A stretch of 64,000 nucleotides of DNA from Cycas panzhihuaensis. Its lineage: Eukaryota; Cycadophyta. The stretch spans positions 247,139,741 through 247,203,740 of the forward strand of contig CM041465.1 of NCBI GenBank assembly GCA_023213395.1, written 5' to 3'. The notes under the pieces were generated by a model, which was not told the DNA's origin, did not search any database, and saw only the letters and a program-made list of their open reading frames with translations. Position 1 is the stretch's first letter. Each line of letters opens with the position of its first letter. Of the stretch, positions 24,909 through 35,358 are shown piece by piece. Made by a program: the position numbers and the translations under genes.

Positions 24909-25121
24909 ATACATCCCTTTTGCTTTTGCAGAGCTCAAACCTACTCGATCTCAGTTTTTAGATCGTCGTCTATTGATTTCAGCATCCATCCATGTGACCG
25001 TAAAAGGTCCGATAGCCCCCATTCTCACTATTTCCAGAGCTTCCCATGCATCCTTCGAGCTATTTATCACGAAATTTGGTTGCAGGAAGCAATTTGGGAT
25101 TAAGTAAAGGACGAAGCGAAA

Positions 25122-25508
25122 ATGGGGGTTTCTCGGTGTTCTCTGTTTACGTTGCCTCTAATTCCTTACGGGCATCTGATAAGCGAAAGGTCAAAGAATT
25201 TCAGCATGAATAAGGCCGGCTTAAGCAGAATAGCCACAGGGGATCAGCAATATCGTAGGAAGAAAGGCTGTACCAGGAATGCTCGTATGGCAGCGAGAAT
25301 GGATGTTAGCAGTGGAAGTGTGGAGACAAACGAGGGCGTCGGGGTTGGTTTGGCGGTAAAGGACGGGGGCTTGTCCTTTAAAGTACTGAAAGGGAGTCCC
25401 CTTCCCTTCGGCGCCACGGCCCGCAATGGAGGAGTAAACTTCGCAGTGCATTCCAGCGAAGCGACCTCGGTGTCATTATGCCTTTTTACCCTATCCGATT
25501 TACAGAAG
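25122..25508 (+). CDS. Isoamylase-type starch debranching enzyme, exon 1
   Basis: A 129-codon first exon. The start Met at 25122 is preceded by an in-frame TAA 21 bases upstream. Residues 1 to about 85 are rich in Ser, Arg and Ala and poor in acidic residues, consistent with a plastid transit peptide. Residues about 90-129 carry FKVLKGSPLPFGATARNGGVN and then FAVHSSEATSVSLCLF, the start of the CBM48 domain of plant isoamylases, which hydrolyse alpha-1,6 branches of glucans in plastids. ISA3 seems closest from memory. The exon ends in DLQK followed by a GT donor (AAG|GTACAT) at 25509, phase 0. The GH13 catalytic domain is not in the remaining 38 kb as far as I can see, so intron 1 is very long or this is a stranded exon. 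GC content is higher than around it. Confidence 0.82.
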
Positions 25509-27878
25509 GTACATTTCATGTCACACCGTTGTTCATTCTGTGTAGGTAATTTCTATTTTTGTTGGAGAAAGATCCAATTGATAGATAAAAATTATGTATA
25601 TCGGCAAAAAATGAGTAATCCGATGAAGGCCGCAGGTATACCTCCATAATTGCGGGCATATCCCAAAGGCAATTATTAAAAGGAAATATATATTAAAGGA
25701 AAAAAAAAAAGGGAAAATATAGGTCTGCACGGTAGGTTTCGATCTTAGCCGTTGCATAAGATAGCATGCAGAGGGGGCATGAATTCACCTGCTGCTTCGC
25801 ACGCATGCAGCTTGTGGCGTCTTGTTACGCTACAAGGTTCAATTATTCGATGCAATTTGTTTTCATTGCTTGAATGATCTGAACCGGTCCATTGAATAGA
25901 TTGATTGCAGCTTCTGGCATATACATTTGACCCATGCAAGGTAAAAAAGCGCGCTGAGCTCTAGCAAAGTTCAATCATCATGACTGGAATTGCTCAGTAA
26001 TGTGAGGGATTTCCGTTTCTCCACCTGCATTTTTTTCCCCCTTTACGAGCGTGATCTAAGATCGGCCTAACAACAGCTATAAACTCTACCAGCGCGTGCA
26101 TACTGCTTTCACACCTGTGCATAAATGCAAATGAAACAAAGCTATCTACTGCCCCCGTCAATGCACAACATATTAATCATCGGATGTTTGATTGATGAAC
26201 ATACACTGCATGGGACCATAGAACCTACAGGAGCACCGTTCGGTTTTGCATCGCGCTGTTTCTTCCCCTGCTTCCTATTCTGGATGTTATAGCAAAAGCG
26301 CTGCAACAATTTCGGGGAAAGTGATGAGCACATATCGTGTACCATAGATGTACCCTGATTTGTAATACATGCACCTAGGTAGTTTTGCATGTTTTATAAT
26401 AAGTGTGGGTCCTCACATTTTAAGTTATGGACCCCCATGGTGAAGTTATCGTTTAGTAACCCTCTCTTTTGTGTAATGCTGAACTGGCTAAGGAATATAT
26501 AATGAGCCAACATTTAAAATAAATATTTGAAGTTGATTAAAATGAGGCTTCTTGATGATTTGATTTGTGAACTGATGCTCTCAGTTTCCACCTAAATTAA
26601 TTCATATGTTCATTGTGAGATTGAGATTTCGTTTGAGTCAACATTTTATGAGTTAGAAAGATGACTAAAAGGGAGTGCTGAATCGAGCAGTAGTGAAGTG
26701 TGTGTCATTTAATTAAAATTGTGGAATGATGAACTTTAAGATTTAGAGAATCTAAGGGAAAAATAGACATGTGAAAAAAAAAAAAACTTTAGATGGTGAG
26801 AGTTTGACCTATTATCAAAAAAATATCAGTGCTAGGCTATCACACTGATATTTTTTCTATAAGAAGATAGGACAGACCAATATAAAGTTGCCAAGGTTAC
26901 CTATTTACTCTTCTAACCAAGGATATTGGGTGGTCTCTCCTGGTAATAGAATTTCAACCCTACTAGAATCACCCTCTCCAACCCAGACGATTAATTCCAA
27001 GGTAAACGATAAGATGCCTCGAGCAGTTCCAAATAGTACAGGCAATGGCAAAATAAAGCCCCCTATGGTCCGTCTAGAGAAAGCCACTCAGTCAGGCACA
27101 ACTTTGTAACACACTCTTAGAGAGCAAGCATAGAGTAAACCCACTTACTCTTGGTACCTAAAACGTGCGAGAGTTAAGGTGGAATCTAAGTGACAAACTT
27201 GACTACACGAGCTTGGGGCGTGGATGACGAATGAGTAGGGTGAAAGTGGTAAGAGAAAAAGGGACAAGCAAGATACCTAAAGAAAGAGATCTACCTCCTT
27301 TTTCTTTTTTTCCTTTTCTTTTCTATTTCTTTCTTTTTTGTTTTTAAAAAGAGAAATGGATTAAGAGTGTCAAAGGGGGGCGTACCTAAAATGATGGGCA
27401 CATTCTTTCAATGTCACTCTCTCACAATGTGAGGCAGTTGAGTTTCCTTATGATATGACTCAAATAGAAAAGATGCAAATTTTAACAAAAAATCGACAGC
27501 ATTTTTGCTTGTTGGATTGACTTATGACGTAAAAACGTTTTATGTAAATTTACTCAAAATGAAAGAAATGCATGCAAAACTATTCAAATCATCGTACTTC
27601 ATGCGGATCTTCACTTTAGAATAGTAGATTTGGTGAATGGCCCTGAACTCTAATTGATGGAAGAATGGCAACTTGGTTTCCTCTTTCCTACAAAAAAACA
27701 AGAGACTATACCTGTAAGCAACCACTAATATCCAAGCGAAGCCATATATATACCATATCTCCCATATGTGTTATTGTCCAAAAATCAATAAGGAAATATG
27801 CAATCTAATCTAGAAAAAGAGGAGGGAAGGGAGCCTCAAATTGGCTCATATCCCCCAAATATGGTGGACTTCCCAAGT
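25509..27878 (+). other. Probable start of isoamylase intron 1
   Basis: It begins with a GT donor and holds no recognisable coding sequence. It contains a small perfect hairpin (26817-26856) and a pyrimidine-rich run (27296-27350). Frames of 60-90 codons are unconvincing. Everything further right is transposon-derived, as in the giant introns of large plant genomes. Confidence 0.5.
26817..26856. repeat. Short perfect inverted repeat
   Basis: AAAAAAATATCAGTG and CACTGATATTTTTT around an 11-nt loop. It might be the end of a small MITE or an isolated hairpin. Confidence 0.8.
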
Positions 27879-28099
27879 TGTACTTGAAGAAATAAACAAT
27901 CTTTATTTCTGTCTAAAAATTCACTCTGTCTTAATATCAATTCAATGACTTATTTATATTGTACATATGAGAGACAATTTCAAGATGGTTTACTAACCAC
28001 CTAAAAACTGATCAATGACTTTATGCTACGTGGCATAACTACAAATGAATCTAAGTTACTTATCCCTAATACACTTAAGATAAAACATTACTTTTTACA
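27879..28099 (-). repeat. Copia-3 3' LTR
   Basis: 221 bp with inverse ends TGTACTTG...CTTTTTACA (plus strand). On the minus strand it is preceded by the purine tract TAAGAGAGGG at 28100-28109. No second copy is in the window. Confidence 0.75.
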
Positions 28100-28109
28100 C
28101 CCTCTCTTA

Positions 28110-28345
28110 ATGTTTTATCTTTTATTCCTAATTTATCTCTCAAAAATTGAAATTTACTTCTACTCAAAGCTTTTGTGAAGATATCTGCTGTTTGATCTTC
28201 TGATTTATAGCTCAATTTCTTTATTTTGAACTTTCTCCCTGATGAAGTGATGGTGAACTTCTATGTGTTTCGTTCTTGCATGAAACATAGGATTTTTTGT
28301 CATTTTGATTATCACAAAACAAAATGGTTGGTTCTGTTTGTTCTT
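28110..28345 (-). pseudogene. Copia-3 RNase H C-terminus
   Basis: The minus strand reads an FCDNQN block, MTKNPMFHARTKHIEVHHHF and, after a stop and frameshift near 28205, an ADIFTKALSR-like closing motif. This is the end of the copia RNase H. It resembles the same region of Copia-4 (38486-38785), so the two may be related families. Confidence 0.88.
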
Positions 28346-28348
28346 GTC

Positions 28349-28745
28349 TGTAACATAACCCCACCTTTCCTTAGCAAGAGGGAACCACCAACAAGTAAGG
28401 ATTAAGGGGCTTAGTAAGTTATGTGTATGGACCGTTAAGTCGTCCAATAAGATGTAAGGCCGCTAGGGCCACCAATAGAGTTATGTGTATGGACCGCTAA
28501 GTCGTCCCATAAGATGTAAGGCCGCTAGGGCCACCAATAGAATCATTAAGGATGAAGACCCTTACTTGTGTATTTAAAGGGTTAAACCACTCGTAATGTA
28601 TTGAGTATGATATCTTGAAAGGAGAAAGTACTTGACTCATTTTGGTGATTCATTTTACGTGATCGCTTGCGCATTCGTGTTATTTGGCTTCATTTTTGCT
28701 AATAATCACTTCTACGAGCCCAGATTTCTGAGAAGGAACGGTCCA
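28349..28745 (+). repeat. Gypsy-B 5' LTR
   Basis: 397 bp, TGTAACATAACC...CGGTCCA. The boundary is inferred from the TG/CA ends, the primer site 2 bases later and the end of Copia-3 coding. Inside is a 62-bp direct tandem duplication (28419-28480 and 28481-28542). Confidence 0.8.
28419..28542 (+). repeat. 62-bp tandem duplication in Gypsy-B LTR
   Basis: Two adjacent copies starting TTATGTGTATGGACCG differ at only a couple of bases. It lies in the likely U3 part, where duplicated enhancers are common in retroelements. Confidence 0.9.
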
Positions 28746-28747
28746 AG

Positions 28748-28763
28748 TGGTATCAGAGCTGCG
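28748..28763 (+). other. Gypsy-B primer binding site (tRNA-Met)
   Basis: TGGTATCAGAGCTGCG follows the LTR after 2 bases. Confidence 0.92.
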
Positions 28764-29009
28764 TTTGCGATTGTGGGAAGCTACTCGGAATAGCAATTTT
28801 TTTTTTCTTGTATGATTGAGTACTCTCTCTCCCTAAGCAGAGATTGAGGAAAGACCTTCACTCAGTACTCTCTCCAAGAAGATTGAGGCAGTGGCGGGAC
28901 AAATTAGAGGTCGCGGGTAAGGGAATTCGACCTTCGTGTGCAAGCAATTTATTTTTTCTACATTCAATTCAATTTTTAAGCTTTCTTTTTCTGCATTGGG
29001 TTATATTCC

Positions 29010-29420
29010 AAGGGTAGATAACACCGTTGGGCAGCTACCCTTTGTGTCCCCTCCCACCTCTCCTTTCTGGGTAGATAACACCGCTGGGCGGCTACCCAAG
29101 TAGTTAGGTAGAGACCCTGTACCGGGGGTCTTTAAAGATCATAGGGATCTGTTGTTCTGGCTAAGCGCATCGTGGCTTTGCTGGCCCTTGCGTGAAGGAC
29201 TGGAGATAACGCTCCTGAACCAAGCCCTAGACAGAACCTGGCTACGGAAATGTGCCTCCACGTACCTCCAGGTATATAGGAGGACCCCTTTAGGATTCCA
29301 AAACCCTCTCTAGCGTAGGTAACCTATCGGCCGCTGAAGTCTTGTAGTGCAGTGGTTAGTGGTTAGCGCCACGAAGTTACTTGCCCCGAACTCGCATCGA
29401 AGTTTGTTAAGGTGCCTATA
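29010..29420 (+). repeat. Leader module shared with Copia-4
   Basis: This stretch of the Gypsy-B leader matches the inverse complement of about 39780-40140 over roughly 360-400 bp. Shared phrases include GGTAGATAAC, GGCTAAGC, CCTCCACGTACC, GTATATAGGAGGACC, TTGTAGTGCA and GGTTAGCGCCACGAAG. The last part recalls pol III boxes (box A-like TAGTGCAGTGG, then box B-like CCGAACTCGC about 38 nt later), so a SINE origin is possible. Next to it (29019 and 29069) a GGTAGATAACACCG(T/C)TGGGC phrase is duplicated. Confidence 0.8.
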
Positions 29421-29548
29421 AGACCAAGCACACCTCATTCTGCGGTGGGTAGGACACATCGATCATTCACGCTTCCCACCTAGTCTTAATCACAAGCCAT
29501 TGACTGCCTGAATTCAAAACTTGTCAGAACAGTCAAGCCTCTGGAAAA

Positions 29549-29610
29549 ACAAAAAAAAAAAAAAAAAAAAAAAGAAAAAGAAAAGGAAAAAGGAAAAAGA
29601 GAGAGCAATG
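29549..29610 (+). repeat. Poly(A)/purine-rich tract
   Basis: A run of more than 20 A followed by AAAAAG/AAAGG purine repeats in the Gypsy-B leader. Confidence 0.95.
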
Positions 29611-29991
29611 AAGGAAAAAATACCCTTATAACTCATATACCTCAATTCGATCAGCATCTCGTAAGGGTCGTTTTGTACTAGGTTAGTCTATACCCCAATT
29701 TTCACTCTTTTTGTACCCAAGCCACTGGTGGGCCCCACCACTCCAAATTCACCTTAAAACTCATACATCCCATTTCGATAAGTTTTTTGTGCTCTTTCTA
29801 GTGGACCAAATATCTTGCTTATGTAATTTTGGGGTCAACAGGCTATAGACACCCCACATTCCCTTATTTGCCCCCTCTCCCATATAGCAACTCCTTATTC
29901 TTATATCCCGTTCTTTCTCGAATCTGTCCCACTTCGTTCTTTCCCTTCTTTCTACTTACTCCCGCTTCTTTAATCCCTTTCTTCAACTCCA

Positions 29992-30801
29992 ATGGCAAAA
30001 AATCAAACAGAAAAAATTTCTGAGTTGACCAATGATTTGTCTAACTTCAAAATAGAGGTCAGTGATAAACTCAGTAGCATGCCTACCAAATCCGACCTGG
30101 ACGACACCGGGAAAGAGATTATCAAACTGCTTCAACAGTGGGTGTCACCCCAACCCCAAAGCACAGGAGCTTCTACCTCAATGGGCAACCAACTTCCCCC
30201 TTCTCTAGGAAGCAATGCACATACAGGAGGTTCTCCACTAAGACAGTCGTTTTTCCACCATAAGATCAACATTCCTACCTTTGATCCAAACGTGAATAGA
30301 GAGTGCACTCGAAGCTGGATTAATAAGTTAGAATCCTACTTCACTCTCCACCCGATGTCAGAAGAGGACCAACTCTTATACGCTTCCATTCATTTAGATG
30401 GTCGAGCTCACCATTGGTTTAACTGGTGGAAGCGGGAATATCCCTCTCACCAAACTTGGTCCCACTTCACTAGTTGTTTCTTCGAGCAATATGAAGATAC
30501 ATGGAGTCAATCTTTTTTCACACAACTCACCCGGCTTAAGCAGACATCAACTGTGGAAGCTTACACGGATGAATTTCAAGCTTTATACAACCGCACGCCA
30601 CAAAGCCAAAACTTGGACAAACAAACATTGATTGATATTTATGTGGCAGGACTCGAAGACCGTATTCAGATGAGATTAAAGACAATGGCAATTTACTCCC
30701 TTAAGGAAGCTTTCAAGTGGGCCCGTGCAGTAGAAGCTGAGTTTGCAACAGACAGACCCTCAACCATTCGACGGGATAACTCTTGGTTCTCATGCACTTG
30801 A
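29992..30801 (+). pseudogene. Gypsy-B gag
   Basis: A 269-codon open frame. Met-Ala-Lys start, a short helical N-terminus, a Pro/Ser/Gly linker (residues about 40-85), then the retrotransposon gag domain: INIPTFDPN, WINKLESYFTLH, LDGRAHHWFNWWKRE and FFTQLTRLKQTSTVEAYTDEF. The block W-x-x-KLE...F...A..W...F is typical of plant Ty3/gypsy gag, which forms the virus-like particle. The frame ends before the zinc knuckle, which resumes in another frame near 30980, so at least one frameshift separates the two. Confidence 0.92.
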
Positions 30802-31589
30802 CAAGCAGACCTCCAGCGACCTCGACCTCGATTTGACGATGCCTCTCATCCTCAAACTGACTTCACACGTCCTCGACCACGACAAGATGATTCTTGACCA
30901 TCTATTGATCGCCATAATGAGGATACATCCACCAAAAGAGTCCAGATTTCTCAAGCTGAAGAACAACGTTGACTTGAAGCCGGCCTTTGTATGCAGTGTG
31001 CAGAAAAGTGGACTTCCGGGCATGGTCGTTTTTGCAAAGCGCGGCGTATGGTTTTCTCAATTGACCCATCCCTCTCCCCTGACGATCCCTCTGATTCTGA
31101 CTCCAACCAGGAGGCTGATGATGAAACCCATGATGATCCCGCACTGTGCCCCCAACTGAAGTATCTATATCCATTGTCACCACCTCCTCCGCCCCGAACC
31201 CCAAGAGTTAGAGGCATTCTCCAAGACTCAATATCTATCTTGATCGACGGTGGCACGCTTAACTTCATTGATATTTCAATTGCTGACAACTTAACCTATA
31301 TATTGTCCCAAAACCGGCTTCACATGTTCTCTACCGTGGTACCGAAACTCCATTGTGCGGTGTTATTAAAAACCTCCAAGTCCAAATTGGCTCATACCTT
31401 TTGGTGTCAGACTTCTATGCCTTGTCAATAGGAGGATCTGATGCCATCTTAGGGATTCAATGGTTGCAAACGCTAAGGACCTATAGCACGAACAACTCGC
31501 CTACAAATCCATTCATTGCCTTCAAAGACCACATGGGGCGAAACCACAAAATTTACGGAATGCAATCCCCCCCTAACCAAGTGGTCTCT
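30802..31589 (+). pseudogene. Gypsy-B gag knuckle and protease remnant
   Basis: After a frameshift, LCMQCAEKWTSGHGRFC near 30985-31035 is a gag-like zinc knuckle (C-x2-C...GH-x3-C). An acidic linker and ISILIDGGTLNFIDISIA near 31230-31285 follow, the retropepsin block with D-G-G in place of D-S-G. After another frameshift, AILGIQWLQTL near 31445 ends the protease. The sequence stops at 31589 where the Gypsy-C LTR begins. Confidence 0.85.
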
Positions 31590-32480
31590 CTGTTGACTTA
31601 TTAGGGTGTCTTATTACACTTATGAGATACCCTCACACTTGTCAAGGTTACACAGTGCTATAGTCTAGTTCAGATCATCACAACATGGTTATTCACATAC
31701 ATTCCACATATATTTCACAATTATACCACAATGGTACACATCAAGATGCAATCAACACATACTCAAAGATTTCATCATCACAACACGTAGAATACACAAC
31801 TTTCCACATAACTCTTCCTTTTATTAAGTAATCGGTTTAATTACGGAGGTGGAATGCATTCTTGTGCATTCTAGCGAGATACATTCTTACATTACACATG
31901 CGTACCCCAGATGGTACTTATCATTCAATGCTACTCCAACTGGCTATCATACGTGCTGGCTTCCGCACCTTTGCGTACCTTTGATAGTTGGCTCTCACCC
32001 TAACCTGGTGGTTCATGCGTACCTCCTTAAGTACTCTTGTTGGTACCTTTTGGCTGAAGGGTTATGACCGTCATAACTGTACCCCTTCAGTCATACGTAC
32101 CCTTTCATTAATCACTTGTTAGGCACTTAATTAATGACTCTTTGGATCCGTACGTCTGGCAGCTTCACAGGCCTTCACTGGTCCCTTTGGGTCGTGCGTC
32201 TGCCTTCGTTCGGTTGTTCCTTCGTTGGTACGTCTACATCATACGTGCCCGTTCACGCACCGCCATACGCACTGCATGTTGATTTCTTCGTCGTTTTGCC
32301 TTGTGCGTACCGCCGTACGGTCCGTACTTGCACATCTCAAGTTACCTGACCTACCTCTGGTCTTCCCACAGCCATAGGATCACTTTATACCCCAATGTCT
32401 ATCCCGGGTCAACAGTTATGGGTTTGAGCATCCTTGCTCAACAAAACTCCAAAAAATTTTTAAAATTTCGGGGTATCCCT
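31590..32480 (-). repeat. Gypsy-C 3' LTR
   Basis: About 890 bp of non-coding sequence, inferred from the TGTTGAC end against Gypsy-B on the left and, on the right, the purine tract (minus strand GCGGGGGAGGGA) after the accessory ORF. Its minus-strand start reads TACCCCG, so the expected TG may be mutated. It is rich in GTAC-containing phrases (GCGTACC, GGTACG). Plus-strand frames here are spurious. No second LTR is available for confirmation. Confidence 0.6.
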
Positions 32481-32529
32481 CCCCCGCTCTGTCTCAAGGC
32501 GGCTCCTGCTGCCTCTGTCCTCCCAAAAT

Positions 32530-33571
32530 CTTTTCATTGATTTGTGTTAGAGTGGCAATGATAGCATCCTTTTCTTTAAGTTTGTCTTGAAGGGCAGCTA
32601 TCTCAGCTTTATACCCTTCCTCCATTTCTTGAATTAACTGAATTATGGGTCCCGCTTTGTCCTGTGGTGTAGGAGGTTCTGAGGGTTCCCCTGCCTCCGT
32701 TGCCTGAGGGAAGTCTTCCCATTCTTCCCAGGAGGCCTTTGCTTCTTCTTCCTCCTCCTCTGATTCTTCTTCTCCCTTCTTCCTCTTACCTCGTCTATGG
32801 ACAGCCTGTTTTGTTCGATGAGGAATGGTTGTGCCTGGTGTCTTCTGTAACTAGGTAAGTACTTTCTGCATTTGTCTTTGTACTCTTCTCTTTGCTTCTG
32901 GGCTGTTAACTATGTCTGGAAATTCACGCCTTTGTTTGATGATTGGCTCGAGGAGAAATGGTGGTCTGGTCAATCGCACATCCGACACGATAGAATAAAA
33001 TAGCCAAAAGCAAGGAGGGATGTCGGAATGGATGTGTCCTAATCTCCTTGAGCTGCTGCCTCATGTTCTCTGCCAAGAATTTGGACCAATTCAGCTTTTC
33101 CCCATCCTGAATTTTCAACAACACACATATCATGCCTCCCTGAATGTAGGTGTACTTCCGTTTGGACAAAAATCTGGAATTTATCACTTTTGCCACCCAC
33201 TGAAGTCTAACATCAATGATGTCTGCTACACAGATTCCACCAGACATAATCTGAGTGTTGGGTTGACACAATTCCCTCAACCACATTTCTCGGTCAACTT
33301 CTGACCTTTTTGTTCCCAGTGGAACTTCTCCTTCATTTGGAAGTCTTGTGATGGTGTGAACTATGTCTGCATCCATTTTGGCCTTCCTGCTATCCTCCTT
33401 CAGTGCCATCAGGATTTGGTCCATGAGTTCAGGGTCATAATACATTGGGTTGCAATAAATGTAGTCTCCCCATCCTGCTTGCTTAACCTTGGCCTGGAAT
33501 TGAGCTGGTAGGGCTTGTAACTCTTGTTTGAGCTTTGGTATGTATGCCTCCTGGCACCCTACTGTCCTCAT
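32530..33571 (-). pseudogene. Gypsy-C accessory ORF (plant transposon-protein-like)
   Basis: The minus strand opens with Met at 33571 and runs 215 codons to 32924, then continues after a frameshift and a stop to about 32530. The first part has EMWLRELCQP, WVAKVINSRFLSKRKYTYIQ, ICVLLKIQDGEKLNWSKFL and HPSLLLAILFY. The spacing resembles the 'putative plant transposon protein' domain of accessory frames in plant gypsy elements. The second part is highly charged (KRKKGEEESEEEEEEAK) and ends in a predicted coiled coil (AEIAALQDKLKEKDAIIATL). It lies between integrase and 3' LTR. Its role is unknown. Confidence 0.6.
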
Positions 33572-33835
33572 AATGGCTGTGGAGTCCCAGAGATAAGAAA
33601 AGTAACCTAAGCGTACAAACCGGAACCCTACGTACGTACCTCTGAGGAATGCTTGCTATTTTTATGACTTTGCGTACTCTGATGCGTACCGGAGTCAATT
33701 TCTTTACGTGCTGTGCCGTACGGATGCCTGGCGAATTTTCCGGAGTTGATTCGTCCGTTCTGCTTTGCGTACTGCACGGGAATGCTCGTAGGTACGTAAT
33801 ACTTTGTCGTTTTTCGGATTTTTGTCTTACATGTG

Positions 33836-34240
33836 CCGTTGGTACGTATAGTGTTAAGTGTCTCCACTGTGCGTACTCGATTACGTACGTTTTTGGTACG
33901 TAAAATGTAACTGGGTACTTAAGTTTGTTTTCCATGCGTGCAGATTCGTGCTTTTCTCGCACGCATAATCGTAATCGCTTAACTTACTTCTCTTTTCACC
34001 GTGCATTTGCGTGCTTTTCGTGCACGTATAATGTAATTGAGCCACTTAAAATTTGTTTACACTGTGCGTACCTGACTGCGTACTTTTCAGGTACGTATAG
34101 TGTAATTTTGAGTCACTTTTTTGAACTGTGCGTACTGGAGTGTATTTCCTTGGTATGTATAGTGTATTTTTGTAAATTTGATCACTTTTTAATCAGACGC
34201 ACTGTAACATACCTTTTTGGTACGTATACTGTATTTTGCT
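33836..34240. repeat. Array of GTAC-centred hairpin repeats in Gypsy-C
   Basis: About six to seven imperfect units of 60-75 bp between integrase and accessory ORF. Each unit can fold: for example CACTGTGCGTACCTGA near 34071 pairs with TCAGGTACGTATAGTG near 34097. Other units read GTGCGTAC...GGTACGTA, or GTGC...CGTGCACGTAT. Between hairpins lie phrases like GTAAT...TGAGCCACTT. Mismatches are mostly C/T. Confidence 0.75.
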
Positions 34241-34454
34241 TGTATGCTTTCGATTTTTCCTCTGATTTTTCGTGTTATGATGTCATACTTATATGTCTGT
34301 GATGAGTTATAGTTGTTTTTTATTTTTTTTCAATTTTTTTTTCTCTTTTTGTATCCATACCGAACTGGATCATGGCTCGGTATCAAGGCATTTGATTGTG
34401 CCTCAACGTCATGCAATACGATATGGTACAACCAACTGATCCTACCGTGTCGGG

Positions 34455-35340
34455 CTACTCAATATATGGTTTGAGTCTGCTACCATTTACTCGAGTTGGT
34501 AGCAGGGGTCCGTCGATTTCTCGAAGTTGCACCGATCCATTCTCGAAGATTCTTTCTGCGATGTATGGTCCCAACCACCGCATCTTGAGTTTACCAGGGT
34601 GCGTTTTGAATTTGCTGTCATACAGCAACACTTGATGACCTTCCTTAAACTGAGGTTTTCGTAAATGGCGGTCGTGCCATGCTTTCTGCTGTTGCTTCTC
34701 CACATTTTGTAACCAATTGGCCATATGTCGCTTTTCTTCCAATCGTACTAAGTCTTCCAAGCGTTGCCGTAAGGACTGGAAATCGTCCAATTGACATTGC
34801 ATATCAACTCGTAGACTGGGTATCTCAAATTCTGTTGGGAGAATGGCTTCTGTGCCATACACAAGCTGGAATGGAGTTTGTCCGATTGATCTCTTGTATG
34901 TTGTTCGAAATGCCCATAGCACGGATGGTAATTTCTCGGCCCAATCAGATCTGCCGATGTCGCATATCTTTCGCAAGCAATTCTCGATTATCTTGTTCGA
35001 ACTTTCCGCTTGGCCATTTGCTCTCGGGTAGTATGGAGTAGATTTCCGATGGCTTATCATAAACGCGGATGTCAGTGTTTCGATAGTTTGATTTAGGAAG
35101 GGGGCGCCTTGGTCACTTACGATCTCCAAGGGGCATCCAAATCGTGTAATCACCACCTCATCTGAAATCTCAGTGCTTTTACGCATCGGCTTTCCGTAAC
35201 GCTCGCGCTTCTACCCACTTTGTCGTGTAGTCAGTTGCCATCAAAATATATCGAGCTTTCGATCGACAAGCAGCTGGTTTGATTGGCCCCACGAAGTCGA
35301 GTCCCCATTTCTCGAATGGTGCCAAAGGTAATATGGGATG
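34455..35340 (-). pseudogene. Gypsy-C integrase core and C-terminus
   Basis: The minus strand opens to 243 codons (35186-34455): ITRFGCPLEIVSDQGAPFLN with the second catalytic Asp, STPYYPRANGQAESSNKI with the catalytic Glu, DWAEKLPSVLWAFRTTYK, then FQLVYGTEAILPTEFEIP and the C-terminal LYDSKFKTHPGKLKMRWLGPY block (GPY/F module). Upstream (35187-35340), in another frame, is [11 protein letters not shown] with the first catalytic Asp. All three acidic residues are therefore present, but frameshifts near 35190 and a stop near 35358 separate them from the zinc-binding part. Confidence 0.92.
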
Positions 35341-35358
35341 TAAAGGTTGGAAATCCTG

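Larger units (their letters stand above)
27879..28345 (-). mobile_element. Copia-3, 3' terminal fragment
   Basis: The minus strand holds the last part of a copia polyprotein, a purine tract and one LTR. The 5' portion is missing because Gypsy-B abuts at about 28345-28349. The rest of the element was not found on the other side of Gypsy-B. Confidence 0.85.
28349..31589 (+). mobile_element. Gypsy-B, 5' part of a Ty3/gypsy element
   Basis: 5' LTR, primer site, 1.2-kb leader, gag, zinc knuckle and protease remnant in order. It is cut at 31589 by the end of the minus-strand Gypsy-C LTR. RT and integrase are not seen elsewhere in the window. Confidence 0.88.

Noticed and set aside
25122-25649. The full 175-codon open frame as the isoamylase exon
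   Set aside because: After residue 129 similarity stops and a GT donor occurs at 25509; the remaining codons are intron read-through.
29340-29410. A tRNA gene
   Set aside because: Only loose box A and box B-like words are present; no cloverleaf with acceptor stem can be drawn. Kept as possible SINE-like feature only.
31849-32540. Several plus-strand frames of 70-80 codons
   Set aside because: They lie in the inferred 3' LTR of minus-strand Gypsy-C and have no family resemblance.
33649-34302. Plus-strand frames up to 125 codons, Cys/Phe-rich
   Set aside because: They translate the hairpin repeat array; repeats of Cys-Ala-Tyr-like words reflect GTGCGTAC units, not a protein.
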